Shown here: positions 37,634-47,006 of the stretch, one piece after another
Numbering within the stretch: position 1 is the stretch's first letter
Layout: each line of letters starts with the position of its first letter
Source of the DNA: Bacillus_BD sp963787345
Lineage (GTDB): Bacteria; Bacillota; Bacilli; Bacillales; Cytobacillaceae
DNA length: 64,000 nt
NCBI GenBank assembly: GCA_963787345.1
Contig: CAWBCW010000005.1
Location: 248,001-312,000, forward strand
Direction: 5' to 3'
Program-made: the position numbers and the translations under genes
Notes under the pieces: model-generated
The model's input: only the letters and a program-made list of their open reading frames with translations
Database searches by the model: none
What the model was told of the DNA's origin: nothing

Positions 37634-38796
37634 GATCTTACCTCCACTAATGATTGTTCTCGTTTTAGCTCACCAGCAATAATATTGCGCTGAATTTCAG
37701 ATGTCCCTTCATATATTTTGGTAATTCGCGCATCACGGTAAAATCTTTCAATTGGATATCCTTTCATATATCCTTTTCCACCATGAATTTGCACAGCCAT
37801 ATCAGCTATTTTGTTATAAACTTCTGAAGCATATAATTTAGCAATCGCCGCTTCTTTTATGACACGCATCTTTTGATCTGTCATCCATGCCACACGATAA
37901 ATCATCGAACGGAGCAGTTCAATTTGCATACTCATTTCCGAGAGCATATGTTGAATAGCTTGAAGTTCAATTAATGGTTGTCCGAATTGTTCACGCTCTT
38001 TTGCGTGACAGACAGAATAGTCAAGAAGCTTGATACATGATCCTAAATTTCTTGCCGCAAGACCTGCACGACTATTGGTTAATATTTTCAGAGAATTGAT
38101 ATATCCTTGTCCAATTTCTCCTAATATATTTTCTTCTGGAACTTCCACGTTTTCCAAAATAATTTCACCAGAGTGAGAACCTCTAAGTCCCATCTTTTCT
38201 TCTATTTTTCCTAATCGGAAGCCCGGAAAATCCTTCTCAACTAGAAATGCTGTAATTCCCTTTGCTCCTTTAGAGGAATCCGTTACGGCCATAATGGTGA
38301 AAACATGCGCCTCCGGAGCGTTAGTAATATAATGTTTAAATCCATTCAATACATATTTATTCCCTTTTCGAATGGCAGTTGTACTAATTGCAGATGCTTG
38401 GGAACCAGCATTAGGCTCTGTTAAGGCAAAAGCACTAATCCATTCTCCAGATGCCATTTTAGGCAAATACCTTTTCTTTTGTTCTTCATTGCCTAATTCA
38501 ACGATTCCAACAGAACCAATCCCTGTATGGGCCCCAATCAAAGTTGTAAATCCATTGTGTGTTTTTCCCAACTCTTCATAAATGGCACATTTGCCAACCA
38601 TATTTAATCCAAGCCCACCATACTCCTTTGGAATACTTAATCCAAACAACCCCAACTCTTTGGACTTACGAATAATATTTTCTGGAATCTGATCTGTTTC
38701 TTCAATAATCGATGCATAAGGTTCTACTTCTTCGGTTACAAATGTTTGTACCTGTTTCTTTAATGTTTCAATGTCATTTAGCAAAGTAAAGTCCAA
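37630..38796 (-). CDS. Acyl-CoA dehydrogenase
   Basis: A 388-residue FAD flavoenzyme of full family length that introduces the 2,3-double bond into an acyl-CoA. It shows FGLSIPKEYGGLGLN, AFALTEPNAGSQASAI (~residues 120-135), YITNAPEAHVFTIMAV, EKMGLRGSHSGEI, ARNLGSCIKLLDYSV, QIHGGKGYMKGYPIERFYRDARITKIYEGTSEI (split here only for description) near the C terminus with the usual catalytic Glu region. It overlaps the thiolase start by 4 bases and lies 14 bases after the hydratase. Electron transfer flavoprotein genes are not in this window. Confidence 0.92.
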   Translation of the reverse strand: MDFTLLNDIETLKKQVQTFVTEEVEPYASIIEETDQIPENIIRKSKELGLFGLSIPKEYGGLGLNMVGKCAIYEELGKTHNGFTTLIGAHTGIGSVGIVELGNEEQKKRYLPKMASGEWISAFALTEPNAGSQASAISTTAIRKGNKYVLNGFKHYITNAPEAHVFTIMAVTDSSKGAKGITAFLVEKDFPGFRLGKIEEKMGLRGSHSGEIILENVEVPEENILGEIGQGYINSLKILTNSRAGLAARNLGSCIKLLDYSVCHAKEREQFGQPLIELQAIQHMLSEMSMQIELLRSMIYRVAWMTDQKMRVIKEAAIAKLYASEVYNKIADMAVQIHGGKGYMKGYPIERFYRDARITKIYEGTSEIQRNIIAGELKREQSLVEVRS

Positions 38797-38810
38797 TGAT
38801 TTCCACTCCT

Positions 38811-39595
38811 TTAGTGATTTCCAAATTCGGCAGTCCTTTTTTCTAAAAATGCTAACATTCCTTCAGATTTATCCTCTGTTCCAAAACTGATCGTCTGACA
38901 AAGCTTTTCAATTAACATTGCCGTTTCAAGATCTATATCAAAACCTTTATGAATAGCTAGTTTTGCTAGTTTGATCGCAATTGGCCCTTTTTTCATGACT
39001 TCCATAGCTACCTTTCTCGCTTTTGTTTCTACCTGTTCGATATCTGCTAAATAAGAAACGAGTCCAATTCTTTCTGCTTCGATTCCATCGATGATTTTTC
39101 CAGTAAGAACCATATCAAGTGCTCTACCCTTTCCGATGATTCTAGCAAGTCGTTGCGTTCCTCCAGCCCCTGGGATAATACCTAAATTTAATTCTGGCAA
39201 ACCGAACTTTGCCTTTGGTGTTGCAACACGAATATCACAAGAAAGGGCAAGTTCACATCCTCCACCAAGAGCAAAGCCGTTTACAGCAGCAATCGTCACT
39301 TTACTGCATTGTTCAATTTTTTTATAAAGTCCTTGCATTCCTGGAACAAGCGCCTCAAGCATCGACCTTTCATACAGTTGTTGAATATCTGCCCCAGCAG
39401 CAAATGATTTTTCACCCGCTCCTTGCAGAATGATTACTTTGATCGAATCATCGTTCTCAACATGTTCAAAAACATCTTGTAAGTCTGCTAGAGTTTCTTT
39501 ATTTAATGCATTCCGGTATTCAGGTCGATTAATCGTTAATAACAAAATTCCATCGTTACTATTTGATTAATAGATTTTGATATGTCTTCATTCAT
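38811..39595 (-). pseudogene. Enoyl-CoA hydratase, frameshift near N terminus
   Basis: ATG 39595, after GAGGAG, reads MNEDISKSINQIV and then loses frame near 39552. One added base gives NDGILLLTINRPEYRNALNK and joins the long frame to 38811. The rest is a standard hydratase: FAAGADIQQLYER (oxyanion hole), GFALGGGCELALSCDIRVA and GLPELNLGIIPGAGGTQRLARIIG with both catalytic Glu positions. Total ~261 residues. It would hydrate the enoyl-CoA made by the neighbouring dehydrogenase. The break at a short A run may be a sequencing error. Confidence 0.85.
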
Positions 39596-39605
39596 CTTCT
39601 TCTCC

Positions 39606-40456
39606 TCAAGAATATTGGTAAAACCCTTTTCCATTCTTTTTACCAATACGTCCAGCCTTTACATATTTCACCAACAGTGGACTTGGTCGATATTTTTCAC
39701 CGAGCGTTTGATAGAGGTATTCCATATTTCTTAGACGAGTATCAAGCCCAACTAAATCTGCCAGCTCCAGTGGTCCCATTGGGTGATTAAGTCCTAATTT
39801 AATGGCTTTATCAATATCTTCCGCAGAAGCAACACCTTCCATCAACATATTCATCGCTTCATTTCCTATCAAACAATTCATTCGTGAAGTAACAAAGCCA
39901 GGAAATTCATTTACTTCAACTGCTTCCTTATTTAATTCGATCCGTAACTTCTTTTACCTTATTAATGGTTTCATCAGACGTTTCCAAGCCTCGAATGATT
40001 TCAATTAACTTCATCTTATGAACGGGATTAAAGAAATGCATGGCAACGACTTTATCTGGTCTGGATGTTTGAGCACCCAATTCAGTAGGACTCATCGTAG
40101 ATGTATTCGTTGCTAGAATGGTTTCTTTCGGACAAATTTTATCAAGCCTTTTAAACAATTCGGCCTTAATGTCCATTCTTTCTAAGCACTGCCTCAATAA
40201 CCAAATCTACTTCCCTGCCCGCTTTTTCTAAATCTTTTTCAATCGATAGATTTTCTTTCGATTGCTCTAATTGTTCCTTTGTCAGAAAACCTTTTAGGAA
40301 ACTTCTTTCCATTAAGATATAAATCTCTTTTTTTGCTTTTTCCAATACTTCTTGATTAATATCATTCAAATATACTTGATATCCTGATATTGCACAGGCA
40401 TATGCAATTCCTTTTCCCATCACTCCTGCACCCACAACCATTATTTTTTCCATCAT
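39606..40456 (-). pseudogene. 3-hydroxyacyl-CoA dehydrogenase, two frameshifts
   Basis: Three frames give one Hbd/FadB-type NAD enzyme of ~284 residues. The first has the Rossmann motif VVGAGVMGKGIAYACAISGY. After a shift near 40185 (one extra A) the second has DIKAELFKRLDKICP, LATNTSTMSPTELG and AMHFFNPVHKMKLIEIIRG. After a shift near 39940 the third has VEVNEFPGFVTSRMN, LGLNHPMGPLELADLVGLD and ends KKNGKGFYQYS. It would oxidise 3-hydroxyacyl-CoA to the ketoacyl-CoA. It is first in the second sigma-54 operon; AGGAGG precedes ATG 40456. Every catalytic segment is intact on either side of the breaks. Confidence 0.85.
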
Positions 40457-40519
40457 CGATTTCCTCCTATTTTATAAAAAGCATTTTTTTATTATGGGAA
40501 TATTTCTACTCTTATATAA

Positions 40520-40536
40520 TGCAAGTAGCGTGCCAA
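40520..40536 (-). promoter_or_regulatory. Sigma-54 (-24/-12) promoter of the beta-oxidation operon
   Basis: The minus strand reads TTGGCACGCTACTTGCA, identical to the promoter at 36251-36267 except for two bases inside the spacer. It lies 64 bases upstream of the 3-hydroxyacyl-CoA dehydrogenase start. Confidence 0.9.
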
Positions 40537-40679
40537 CTTGTCATAATTTATTTAGTTATAACAATATTTATTAATTCTTTTCTTTTAAAGCTTGATTTTA
40601 AATAGAAGAAAGAATATATAATTGCGTTCCATACACCATTTTTTTAATAACCTACTTTCTTCTTATTTCCAAACATAAC

Positions 40680-40715
40680 GTTTCAACGTTTCACGTTTAG
40701 TGTTTCATTGTTTCA
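40680..40715 (-). promoter_or_regulatory. GTTTCA array, candidate enhancer for the second sigma-54 promoter
   Basis: GTTTCA occurs at 40680, 40688, 40702 and 40710, forming two GTTTCA-N2-GTTTCA pairs. The same paired spacing is found once in the array at 36.32 kb. The array is about 145-180 bases upstream of the promoter. Confidence 0.65.
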
Positions 40716-40957
40716 TTTTGTAACTACTTTGTTGCATAAATGGGTGATTTATACAATCTCCAATCACTTTATTATCCATGTCTATTTAAAGCATCAAAGT
40801 GTACCAAAAAAGTGGTATGTTACATCTACGAACTAAAGTCAATAGAATCGTCATCCTTTAAAACTAATTCATATTAGCATGAGACCTAACTCGTTAAAGT
40901 GTTTTAGCGAACTTCTCTGGTACATAAAAGTATTTCGGCAAGATGACACCGAAACAC

Positions 40958-41002
40958 AAAACGGCACAACTAGCAATTCAAAGACTGCTAGTTGTGCCGT
41001 TT
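40958..41002. terminator. Strong terminator hairpin
   Basis: A 17-base perfect stem (AAACGGCACAACTAGCA with its complement) and an 11-base loop. It lies 47 bases past the stop of the minus-strand zinc-ribbon gene. T residues flank both sides. Confidence 0.85.
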
Positions 41003-41048
41003 TTCATATAAAAATTTAGTTTGACTTTAAAGGATCTCTCCCCCTGTT

Positions 41049-41186
41049 TCACGATTCCGTCTTCTTCGCTAAGCAGCGGTCACATTCCAATAATTGTGAC
41101 ACAACCTTTTCTTTATATTTTTGCCCACATTCAGGACAATACTTCTCAGCTGCTGCACTAGGTTTTTTTACTATACTCTTTGCCAC
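41049..41186 (-). CDS. 45-residue zinc-ribbon-like protein
   Basis: GTG 41186, preceded by AAGGAGAGG, opens a 45-codon frame with a Lys/Ala-rich start (MAKSIVKKPSAAAEK), then YCPECGQKYKEKV and LECDRCLAKKTES. Two CxxC pairs 15 residues apart should bind zinc. It resembles in style the short YhfH-type proteins of Bacilli, but the family is not certain. A strong terminator follows. Confidence 0.65.
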   Translation of the reverse strand: MAKSIVKKPSAAAEKYCPECGQKYKEKVVSQLLECDRCLAKKTES

Positions 41187-41400
41187 AAAAATCCTCTCCT
41201 TTTTATAACACATTTTTCGTTCCGCTTTCTGTTATGGTACAGTATATGTTGAAGGTTATAAAAAATGAGGGCAACTTGATGATTTTTTAATTTTTTAAAG
41301 TCTATATTTCAAACAATGTGATTCCTATTTCAACTTGGTTTATCCCTGCCAAAATTAGTATAATAAAGGGAAGCCATTTTCGTGAAACGAGGAATGACAG

Positions 41401-42058
41401 ATGAAGTATGAATGGAGAAAACAAGAGAAAAAATTATATTTACCAAAGCAAAGACCGGAGTTGGTTACAGTCCCGGAACAAAAGTTTTTCATGATTAAGG
41501 GAAAAGGAAATCCAAATGGGGAAGAATTCGCGGAGAAAATAGGGGTTCTCTACTCATTGGCTTATGCAGTTAGAATGATGCCGAAAGCAAGGCTTCACTC
41601 CAGAAGGATATTTTGAATATACAGTCTATCCTTTAGAAGGAATTTGGGATTTATCAGATGAAGGCAGGAAAGAAAAAACACTGAATAAAGATGAGTTCAT
41701 CTATACGATCATGATTAGACAGCCTGAATTCGTAACAGATGAGATCGTACAAAGAGCTTTTGAACATGTGCGAAAAAAGAAACCTCATCCTTTTCTAGAC
41801 GACGTGGCATTTGATGTAATGGAAGATGGCTTATCCTTGCAAATGCTCCATATTGGTCCTTATGATGACGAACCCGAAAGTTTCAAAATCATGGATGAAT
41901 TTGCTGTAGATCATGGACTCGAAAGAACAGCGCTACAACATAGGGAAATTTATTTATCCGATTTCAGAAGAGTAGACCCAAGTAAATTAAAAACGGTATT
42001 AAGATACAAAGTGTCTTCAAGGATTGAGCAAGAGTATCAAAAGTTTTCAGGTATCTAA
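41401..42058 (+). pseudogene. GyrI-like effector-binding domain protein, one frameshift
   Basis: Two frames give one protein of ~218 residues: KYEWRKQEKKLYLPKQRPEL, VPEQKFFMIKGKGNPNGEEF, YSLAYAVRMMPK. A shift near 41588 (one extra A in an AAA run) leads to QGFTPEGYFEYTVYPLEG and the long frame with EDGLSLQMLHIGPYDDEPES and the ending REIYLSDFRRVDPSKLKTVLRYKV. This is the stand-alone GyrI-like/SbmC small-molecule-binding fold. No DNA-binding domain is present. ATG 41401 has only a weak site (GAGGAATGACAG). Confidence 0.8.
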
Positions 42059-42128
42059 ATAGCCTTTTATTGAGGGCCAAAAGGAAGCAGAATTACAGCA
42101 AAGAAATGTTAACAATGGAAGGATTTTT

Positions 42129-42756
42129 ATGACAAAAGCATTTTCTCTTCAAAAGAAGGATGACTCCTCTTTTTCAGTAAAGTATATAGAACAACGAGTG
42201 ATCCTTAATTATGTTCGAATTCAAACAAACTCTAACAAATTTTATATGATGGAATTTCAAGAAGGCGAAGGAGAATGTCCTTACCGAATTTATATTCATT
42301 ACGGTCGGACAGGGAGTCCTCCGAGAAGACACGAACGGTATTTTCAATCTCGTTCCGAAGCAAAACAAGCATTTGATACAACACTCATCGCTAAACGCAA
42401 AAAAGGATATGAATTAATTTTGGTCGAGGAAGACTGGGACCAATATTCCCACTTACCGTTGGAACTTACCGATCCAAGCAAGCTCAACCATCCCGACCCT
42501 CAATCCCCCACTCTATCTATCAACACCCCATTAGGGAAACTATCAGAGATCCAGCTTCATAGAGGGGTTGGCATCCTGACTGAAATAGAACAGAAGCATC
42601 CATCATGGAGGGCGTGATGTCATAGACTTGTCCAATCAATTTTATTCTGTAATCCCTGTAGCATTTGGAAGTCAGGTAGACAAAAGTTACTCCTTGGATA
42701 CGATGGAAAAGGTACAAGCGAAGAAGGAATGGTTGAATCAAATGATCCACTCCTAA
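42129..42756 (+). pseudogene. WGR-domain protein with PARP-regulatory-like C terminus, one frameshift
   Basis: Residues ~25-100 are a WGR domain: NKFYMMEFQEGEG, YRIYIHYGRTGSPPRRHERYF, SRSEAKQAFDTTLIAKRKKGY. A linker follows, then TPLGKLSEIQLHRGVGILTEIE. After a shift near 42610 comes VIDLSNQFYSVIPVAFGSQVD, ending at 42756. The second block resembles the helical regulatory domain of poly(ADP-ribose) polymerases (LSN-FY--IP--FG). No catalytic ART domain is present. WGR domains bind nucleic acid ends. Total ~209 residues. The start at ATG 42129 has a weak GGA site. Function unknown; DNA-damage binding is a guess. Confidence 0.65.
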
Positions 42757-42787
42757 AATAGGGGACTCGTTCCCTGTTTTAGGAGTG
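42748..42787. terminator. Bidirectional terminator between convergent genes
   Basis: CACTCCTAAAATAGGGGA pairs with TCCCTGTTTTAGGAGTG around a 4-6 base loop. The stop codons of both the WGR gene (plus) and the 59-residue gene (minus) lie inside its arms. Confidence 0.8.
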
Positions 42788-42958
42788 GAATGTGTTGTTT
42801 ATCTTTCCCCGTTTAACGGTTAGAATTTGAATTTTTTCACCATATTCATTGCGAATCGTTTTTCTGGCTGCAGCAGGAGTCCTTGCTGTTACCTCTTTCG
42901 TTCGTTTTTCTCCATTGACTTCGATTTCAACTAAAAAGCATTCTGCTCCACATTGCAT
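42779..42958 (-). CDS. 59-residue conserved-looking small protein
   Basis: ATG 42958 behind AAGGGGGA opens a 59-codon frame: MQCGAECFLVEIEVNGEKRT, then TPAAARKTIRNEYGEKIQIL and a basic end. Its beta-beta-helix-beta pattern suggests a small compact domain. No known family was recognised. The ribosome site and convergent terminator support a real gene. Confidence 0.6.
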   Translation of the reverse strand: MQCGAECFLVEIEVNGEKRTKEVTARTPAAARKTIRNEYGEKIQILTVKRGKINNTFHS

Positions 42959-43093
42959 ACGAATTCCCCCTTATTCATTAAAAGTCGCTTCAAAATTCTG
43001 TTATTAACTGAAAGGAAAGTGGGGTGATGCTAAAGATCTCCACCACCCCCATTGTAACATCTGTATTTCAGCGCTTCCCAACGATAAGCATCT

Positions 43094-45430
43094 TTATGCT
43101 TCTATAAGACCTTCCAGTAAGGCCTCTTTTAAAAACGGGCTTGGTTCACCTACACTATATAGCTGCAATTCATGCATCGCTCTCGTACAAGCCGTGTAGA
43201 AAAGTCTGCGCACGCTCTCATCATCGTAAGTATTTTCTGATGCATCATAAATGATGACCGCATCAAATTCGATCCCTTTGGACAAATAAGATGGGACGAC
43301 AACAACTCCTTGTTCATATTCAAGTGAATTGCTTTTTAAAAGTTTCAATTCATGGATGTCAGAAAGAGCTTCGAATGCCCTTTTGCTTTCGTCTGCGGAT
43401 TTGCAAATAATCGCAATGCTATGGTAACCAAGGCCTCGTAACACTTCAACTTTAGAAATGATGGTGTCGTGCAGTTCACTGTGATCACTTAGTTGTGTCA
43501 GAACAGGCCGTTCCCCATTGCGTTCAAATGGGATAATTTTTTCCCCGTTTGGAACGAGACTTCTAGTAAATTCGATAATCGGTTTAGTCGATCTGTAGCT
43601 GCGTACCAAGTTGATCATCTCCGTTTCATCCGGACCGTATAGGCCTGTAAGGAAGTTGAAATCAACCTTTTCACTGGAATGAGCGAATATCGCCTGATTA
43701 AAGTCGCCGAGGACGGTCATTCTTGCTGCTGGAAACAATCGTTTTAAAAACTCAAACTGGAAAGGTGAATAATCTTGAGCCTCATCTACAACGATGTGTT
43801 TGATCGAACGGTTTGTCTGAAAGCCTAAGATCTGCTCTTTCAGCAGTAAAAACGGTGTTGCATCTTCATAAAATAGCGTATCTTCATCTAACATTTCCAA
43901 TGTCGTTTGGCAAATAGCCTCCCATTCCGTCGCTATCTCCCCTTCAATCCAACCGTTGATCTGCATCGGTTCGCCAAAAATCTGCTTGTATATCCCCTTA
44001 AAGTCGATAAACTGAAATGCTCGGATTTGTTTTCGTACCGGCTTTAACTTTTGAGCAACAATTAAGCGGGCAAGTGCTTCTGGCTCCATTTCATAGTCGG
44101 CAATATCTTCTTTTTTAAATCCTCGTTTTTCGGCTAAGTATCTGTGTGCCTTATGGTAATCCTCGTTGCTAAGCAACTCGATTTCGTCCTGTACCCACAG
44201 TTTTGTCCTTTCGACTTTTTGGAGCTCTTTTATTTTTTTCAACAGCCAATCCTTCAAATTTTCAAGTCGATTATGGAAGCGTAATAAAGTATCATGACTG
44301 TAAAACCGTTCCGCGATTTGTTGTGCCGTAACGATTCGTTTCCCCCTAAAGATGATGTCCTTAAAGAGCATGCCTGATGATTCTAGAGATAGTCTATAAG
44401 ATTGAATCGCCTCAAAAAAGCGGGCAGATGCTTTAAAGCGGATACTTGCAAGCCTTGATTGATAACCATGAGACTTCATTTCTGTTAAAACATATTCTAA
44501 TTGCTCATAGGGATTTTCAACATAAAACTCTTTACTCAAACGGTGATCTAAGTATTCTTGAAAAGTGACCTGTTGCATATTCTCTTCACCAAGTTCCGGC
44601 AGCACATTAGATACGTAACTGCTAAACATAGAATTAGGTGAAAAAAGAATAATTTGATCAGCATTAATACGATTCCGATATTTGTAGAGTAAATAAGCGA
44701 TTCGCTGTAAAGCAGCAGATGTTTTTCCGCTTCCTGCTGCACCATGAACAATAAGCAGCCTCCCGTAATCATGGCGGATAATTAGGTTTTGATCCTGTTG
44801 AATGGTTGCCACAATACTTTGCATTTGTTTGTCTGTACCTTTGCCAAGAACCTGTTGTAAAATCTCGTCTCCAATGGTGAGACTTGTATCGAACATGGAT
44901 TGGAGAACACCGCCTCGAATAAGATATTGCCATTTTTTCTCCAAAACGCCGTGGATGGTTCCTCCAGGAGTTACATATTTAGCTGGACCTGGCTGATAAT
45001 CGTAGTAAACACTCGAAACTGGGGCCCTCCAGTCGTAAATCAGGAAATTTTCTTTACTCTCATCACTAAGGGAGGAAATTCCAATATAGATTTCTTCCCC
45101 TGTTGAATTCCCCTCTTCTATAAAATCAATTTTACCAAAGTACGGGTTCTCCTTCATTCGGCGCAGCGTAGATAAACGTTTGGATGCGTGTCTATGACTG
45201 CTTTCGTTGACAGCCAAAGCTTGAGCCTCCTGACGCAAACCAATAATGGTCTCGAGATAATCATCAAACGAGTCTGTATTCACTTTGACTTCATCCCAAA
45301 AGTGCTTACGGATATGAATCACTTCGTTCTTTCGCTTGGTCGTTTCTTTATCTAGCTTATTAATTTCCTCCGTAATCGTCTCAATAACACGATCCACACG
45401 GTTTTGCTCCTGCTGAAATTTTGAATTCAT
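43094..45430 (-). CDS. helD: HelD, RNA polymerase recycling helicase-like ATPase
   Basis: A 778-residue superfamily-1 helicase-like protein, matching B. subtilis HelD (YvgS) in length. It has an N-terminal coiled-coil arm (~1-100) and Walker A GAAGSGKTSAALQRIAYLL (~residues 230-248). The middle region is inserted, followed by VVDEAQDYSPFQFEFL (motif II), GDFNQAIF, LVRSYRSTKPI and the C-terminal SYLSKGIEFDAVIIYDAS. HelD binds stalled RNA polymerase and uses ATP to release it from DNA. ATG 45430 is chosen over the GTG nine bases upstream, which is too close to AAGGAG. Confidence 0.93.
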   Translation of the reverse strand: MNSKFQQEQNRVDRVIETITEEINKLDKETTKRKNEVIHIRKHFWDEVKVNTDSFDDYLETIIGLRQEAQALAVNESSHRHASKRLSTLRRMKENPYFGKIDFIEEGNSTGEEIYIGISSLSDESKENFLIYDWRAPVSSVYYDYQPGPAKYVTPGGTIHGVLEKKWQYLIRGGVLQSMFDTSLTIGDEILQQVLGKGTDKQMQSIVATIQQDQNLIIRHDYGRLLIVHGAAGSGKTSAALQRIAYLLYKYRNRINADQIILFSPNSMFSSYVSNVLPELGEENMQQVTFQEYLDHRLSKEFYVENPYEQLEYVLTEMKSHGYQSRLASIRFKASARFFEAIQSYRLSLESSGMLFKDIIFRGKRIVTAQQIAERFYSHDTLLRFHNRLENLKDWLLKKIKELQKVERTKLWVQDEIELLSNEDYHKAHRYLAEKRGFKKEDIADYEMEPEALARLIVAQKLKPVRKQIRAFQFIDFKGIYKQIFGEPMQINGWIEGEIATEWEAICQTTLEMLDEDTLFYEDATPFLLLKEQILGFQTNRSIKHIVVDEAQDYSPFQFEFLKRLFPAARMTVLGDFNQAIFAHSSEKVDFNFLTGLYGPDETEMINLVRSYRSTKPIIEFTRSLVPNGEKIIPFERNGERPVLTQLSDHSELHDTIISKVEVLRGLGYHSIAIICKSADESKRAFEALSDIHELKLLKSNSLEYEQGVVVVPSYLSKGIEFDAVIIYDASENTYDDESVRRLFYTACTRAMHELQLYSVGEPSPFLKEALLEGLIEA

Positions 45431-45583
45431 AGCATACACTCCTTATAAAAAGATAATAAAAGGGTTGACGAATACGATAATTACATTGTATAATTATAAT
45501 AGGGATAATATATTTAAACTGAACTAAAACAATGTATATCTATATAAATTTACCACAATAACACATTTTTTTCAATATAAATA

Positions 45584-45626
45584 AAAAGAGCAGCATTAGC
45601 GTTTTTAACGTTAGTACTGCTCTTTT
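45584..45626 (-). terminator. Terminator after the YjcZ-type gene
   Basis: AAAAGAGCAG pairs with CTGCTCTTTT, with inner pairing TTAGCG/CGTTAG. It lies 29 bases past the stop codon at 45655. Confidence 0.75.
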
Positions 45627-45654
45627 CTTATTTACGAATGATTAAATGGTTTTA

Positions 45655-45741
45655 CTAATATACTGCTCCAACAATGATTAATAAGATAAACAATACTACG
45701 ATTAAAACAAACCCACTTCCGTATCCACTATTTCCAGACAC
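45655..45741 (-). CDS. YjcZ family sporulation-type peptide
   Basis: GTG 45741, with GAAGGGGC upstream, encodes 28 residues: MSGNSGYGSGFVLIVVLFI followed by LLIIVGAVY. The Gly/Tyr/Ser start and single hydrophobic helix ending in IIVGA.Y are typical of YjcZ/SscA-type peptides of spore formers. These are usually expressed late in sporulation and associated with the spore. It has its own terminator. It is too short for usual gene-length cut-offs. Confidence 0.85.
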   Translation of the reverse strand: MSGNSGYGSGFVLIVVLFILLIIVGAVY

Positions 45742-45893
45742 CTTGCCCCTTCTTTCAATCGTATTGCAGCGGCCCCTACACCAATACAATATGTTCCGAT
45801 TAAAAGTTTGTATAGGTCAAGCATCTGAAGTAACTCTCCCATTTTATTACACTTGTTTACCTTTCAGAAAATAGATATATTTCTGGAACCCTC

Positions 45894-46988
45894 TTATTTT
45901 GCTTTGAGTTTCTTCCTCACAACCGCAATTACAAAGAGGAATGGAATGTAGAAAAAAAGAAAGATTGATCCAGAATAAGAGTAGATTTTAAACCAAAGTT
46001 GTGAAAATTGGATTTCGATTAATTCGCTGTTTACAAAATGAAAAATGACGAGTAAACCGATTAATAGATACGTCGCTTTTATCTTCGGAATGGTCAATTT
46101 AAGCGATCGAATCGCTGACCACAGATAGATGCAAATGACAGGCATCAGTACTAAAAGCCATGTAAAAATAAAAATAAACTCAAATCGCTCGATAAATGGA
46201 AACTGAATAATTTTAATCATCGTCAAAGTAGGCCATGTTAACTGTTCCAGCTTTCCTAACGAATAAAAAATGAATGTCATGATCGTAATGACTGTATAAA
46301 CCAATGTTGTTAATAATAATCCGAAGTGCCCCCATTTGGAAGCTTTTTCTCTATTTTTAATAAATGGAAAGAAAACAAGTACAGTCTCAAACCCTAAATA
46401 CAGCGGCACTGCTTCTTTCGCAGAAATGAAATGATCTTTCAATCCATGTTGAAAGATAGGTTGGAGATAGGAATACTCAACATAATCAAGTAAATAGAAG
46501 ATGGCAAGAAACAGGATACTAGGAATAATGACTCCCCAGTAAGCAATGGCCGTTACAATCCTAAATCCACCCGCAACAATATAAAAAATAAGCACAGAAA
46601 AAAGCAAAGAGAATTCCCAGCTAGCGATCCCATGAAATACCCAAACTTGAAGAAGGTCAATATAGGTAAATAAAACATATAAACTAGAAACCGAAAAATA
46701 AGCCGCCAAGAGGATATTTAATAAACCACCAAGTACTTTTCCAAAAACTTCCTTATGAAAGGAGACGATATCCCCAGCACTTGATTGCTTTAAAATCGTT
46801 AGCATCATCAAAAAGATCACATGCATGATCAAGCCTAATGCTAAAACAGAAAGCCATGAATTATGGCCTGCCCCTTTAATGATCTTTGTTTGAAAGGATA
46901 AAACAAAGATCCCTGTTTGTGTAGAATGTACAAGAAAGAGCAGAAAGTAGGGCGACACCAATTTATTTTCTTTCACGATTGAGTTCAT
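45894..46988 (-). CDS. Spore germination receptor subunit B (GerB-type permease)
   Basis: About 364 residues with ten membrane helices, of the GerAB/GerKB (APC-related) family: SPYFLLFLVHSTQTGIFVLSF near the N terminus, GDIVSFHKEVFGKVLGG, VPLYLGFETVLVFFPFI in the middle. GerB subunits of the inner spore membrane form the nutrient-binding part of germinant receptors. The start is one of four tandem codons at 46986-46997 after TTAGGG; the last ATG is used here. It follows gerC and ends the operon, giving A-C-B order as in gerK. Confidence 0.9.
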   Translation of the reverse strand: MNSIVKENKLVSPYFLLFLVHSTQTGIFVLSFQTKIIKGAGHNSWLSVLALGLIMHVIFLMMLTILKQSSAGDIVSFHKEVFGKVLGGLLNILLAAYFSVSSLYVLFTYIDLLQVWVFHGIASWEFSLLFSVLIFYIVAGGFRIVTAIAYWGVIIPSILFLAIFYLLDYVEYSYLQPIFQHGLKDHFISAKEAVPLYLGFETVLVFFPFIKNREKASKWGHFGLLLTTLVYTVITIMTFIFYSLGKLEQLTWPTLTMIKIIQFPFIERFEFIFIFTWLLVLMPVICIYLWSAIRSLKLTIPKIKATYLLIGLLVIFHFVNSELIEIQFSQLWFKIYSYSGSIFLFFYIPFLFVIAVVRKKLKAK

Positions 46989-47006
46989 CATCATCACCCT
47001 AAAAAA

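Larger units (their letters stand above)
40457..41048. other. Regulatory region upstream of the beta-oxidation operon
   Basis: This ~590-base gap holds the second sigma-54 promoter (40520-40536), its GTTTCA array (40680-40715) and a strong hairpin (40958-41002) ending the small zinc-ribbon gene at 41049. Nothing coding was seen between 40720 and 40950. Confidence 0.6.

Noticed and set aside
45742..45841. Possible minus-strand peptide MGELLQMLDLYKLLIG upstream of the YjcZ gene
   Set aside because: There is no ribosome binding site, and the frame runs through the YjcZ gene in a different phase.
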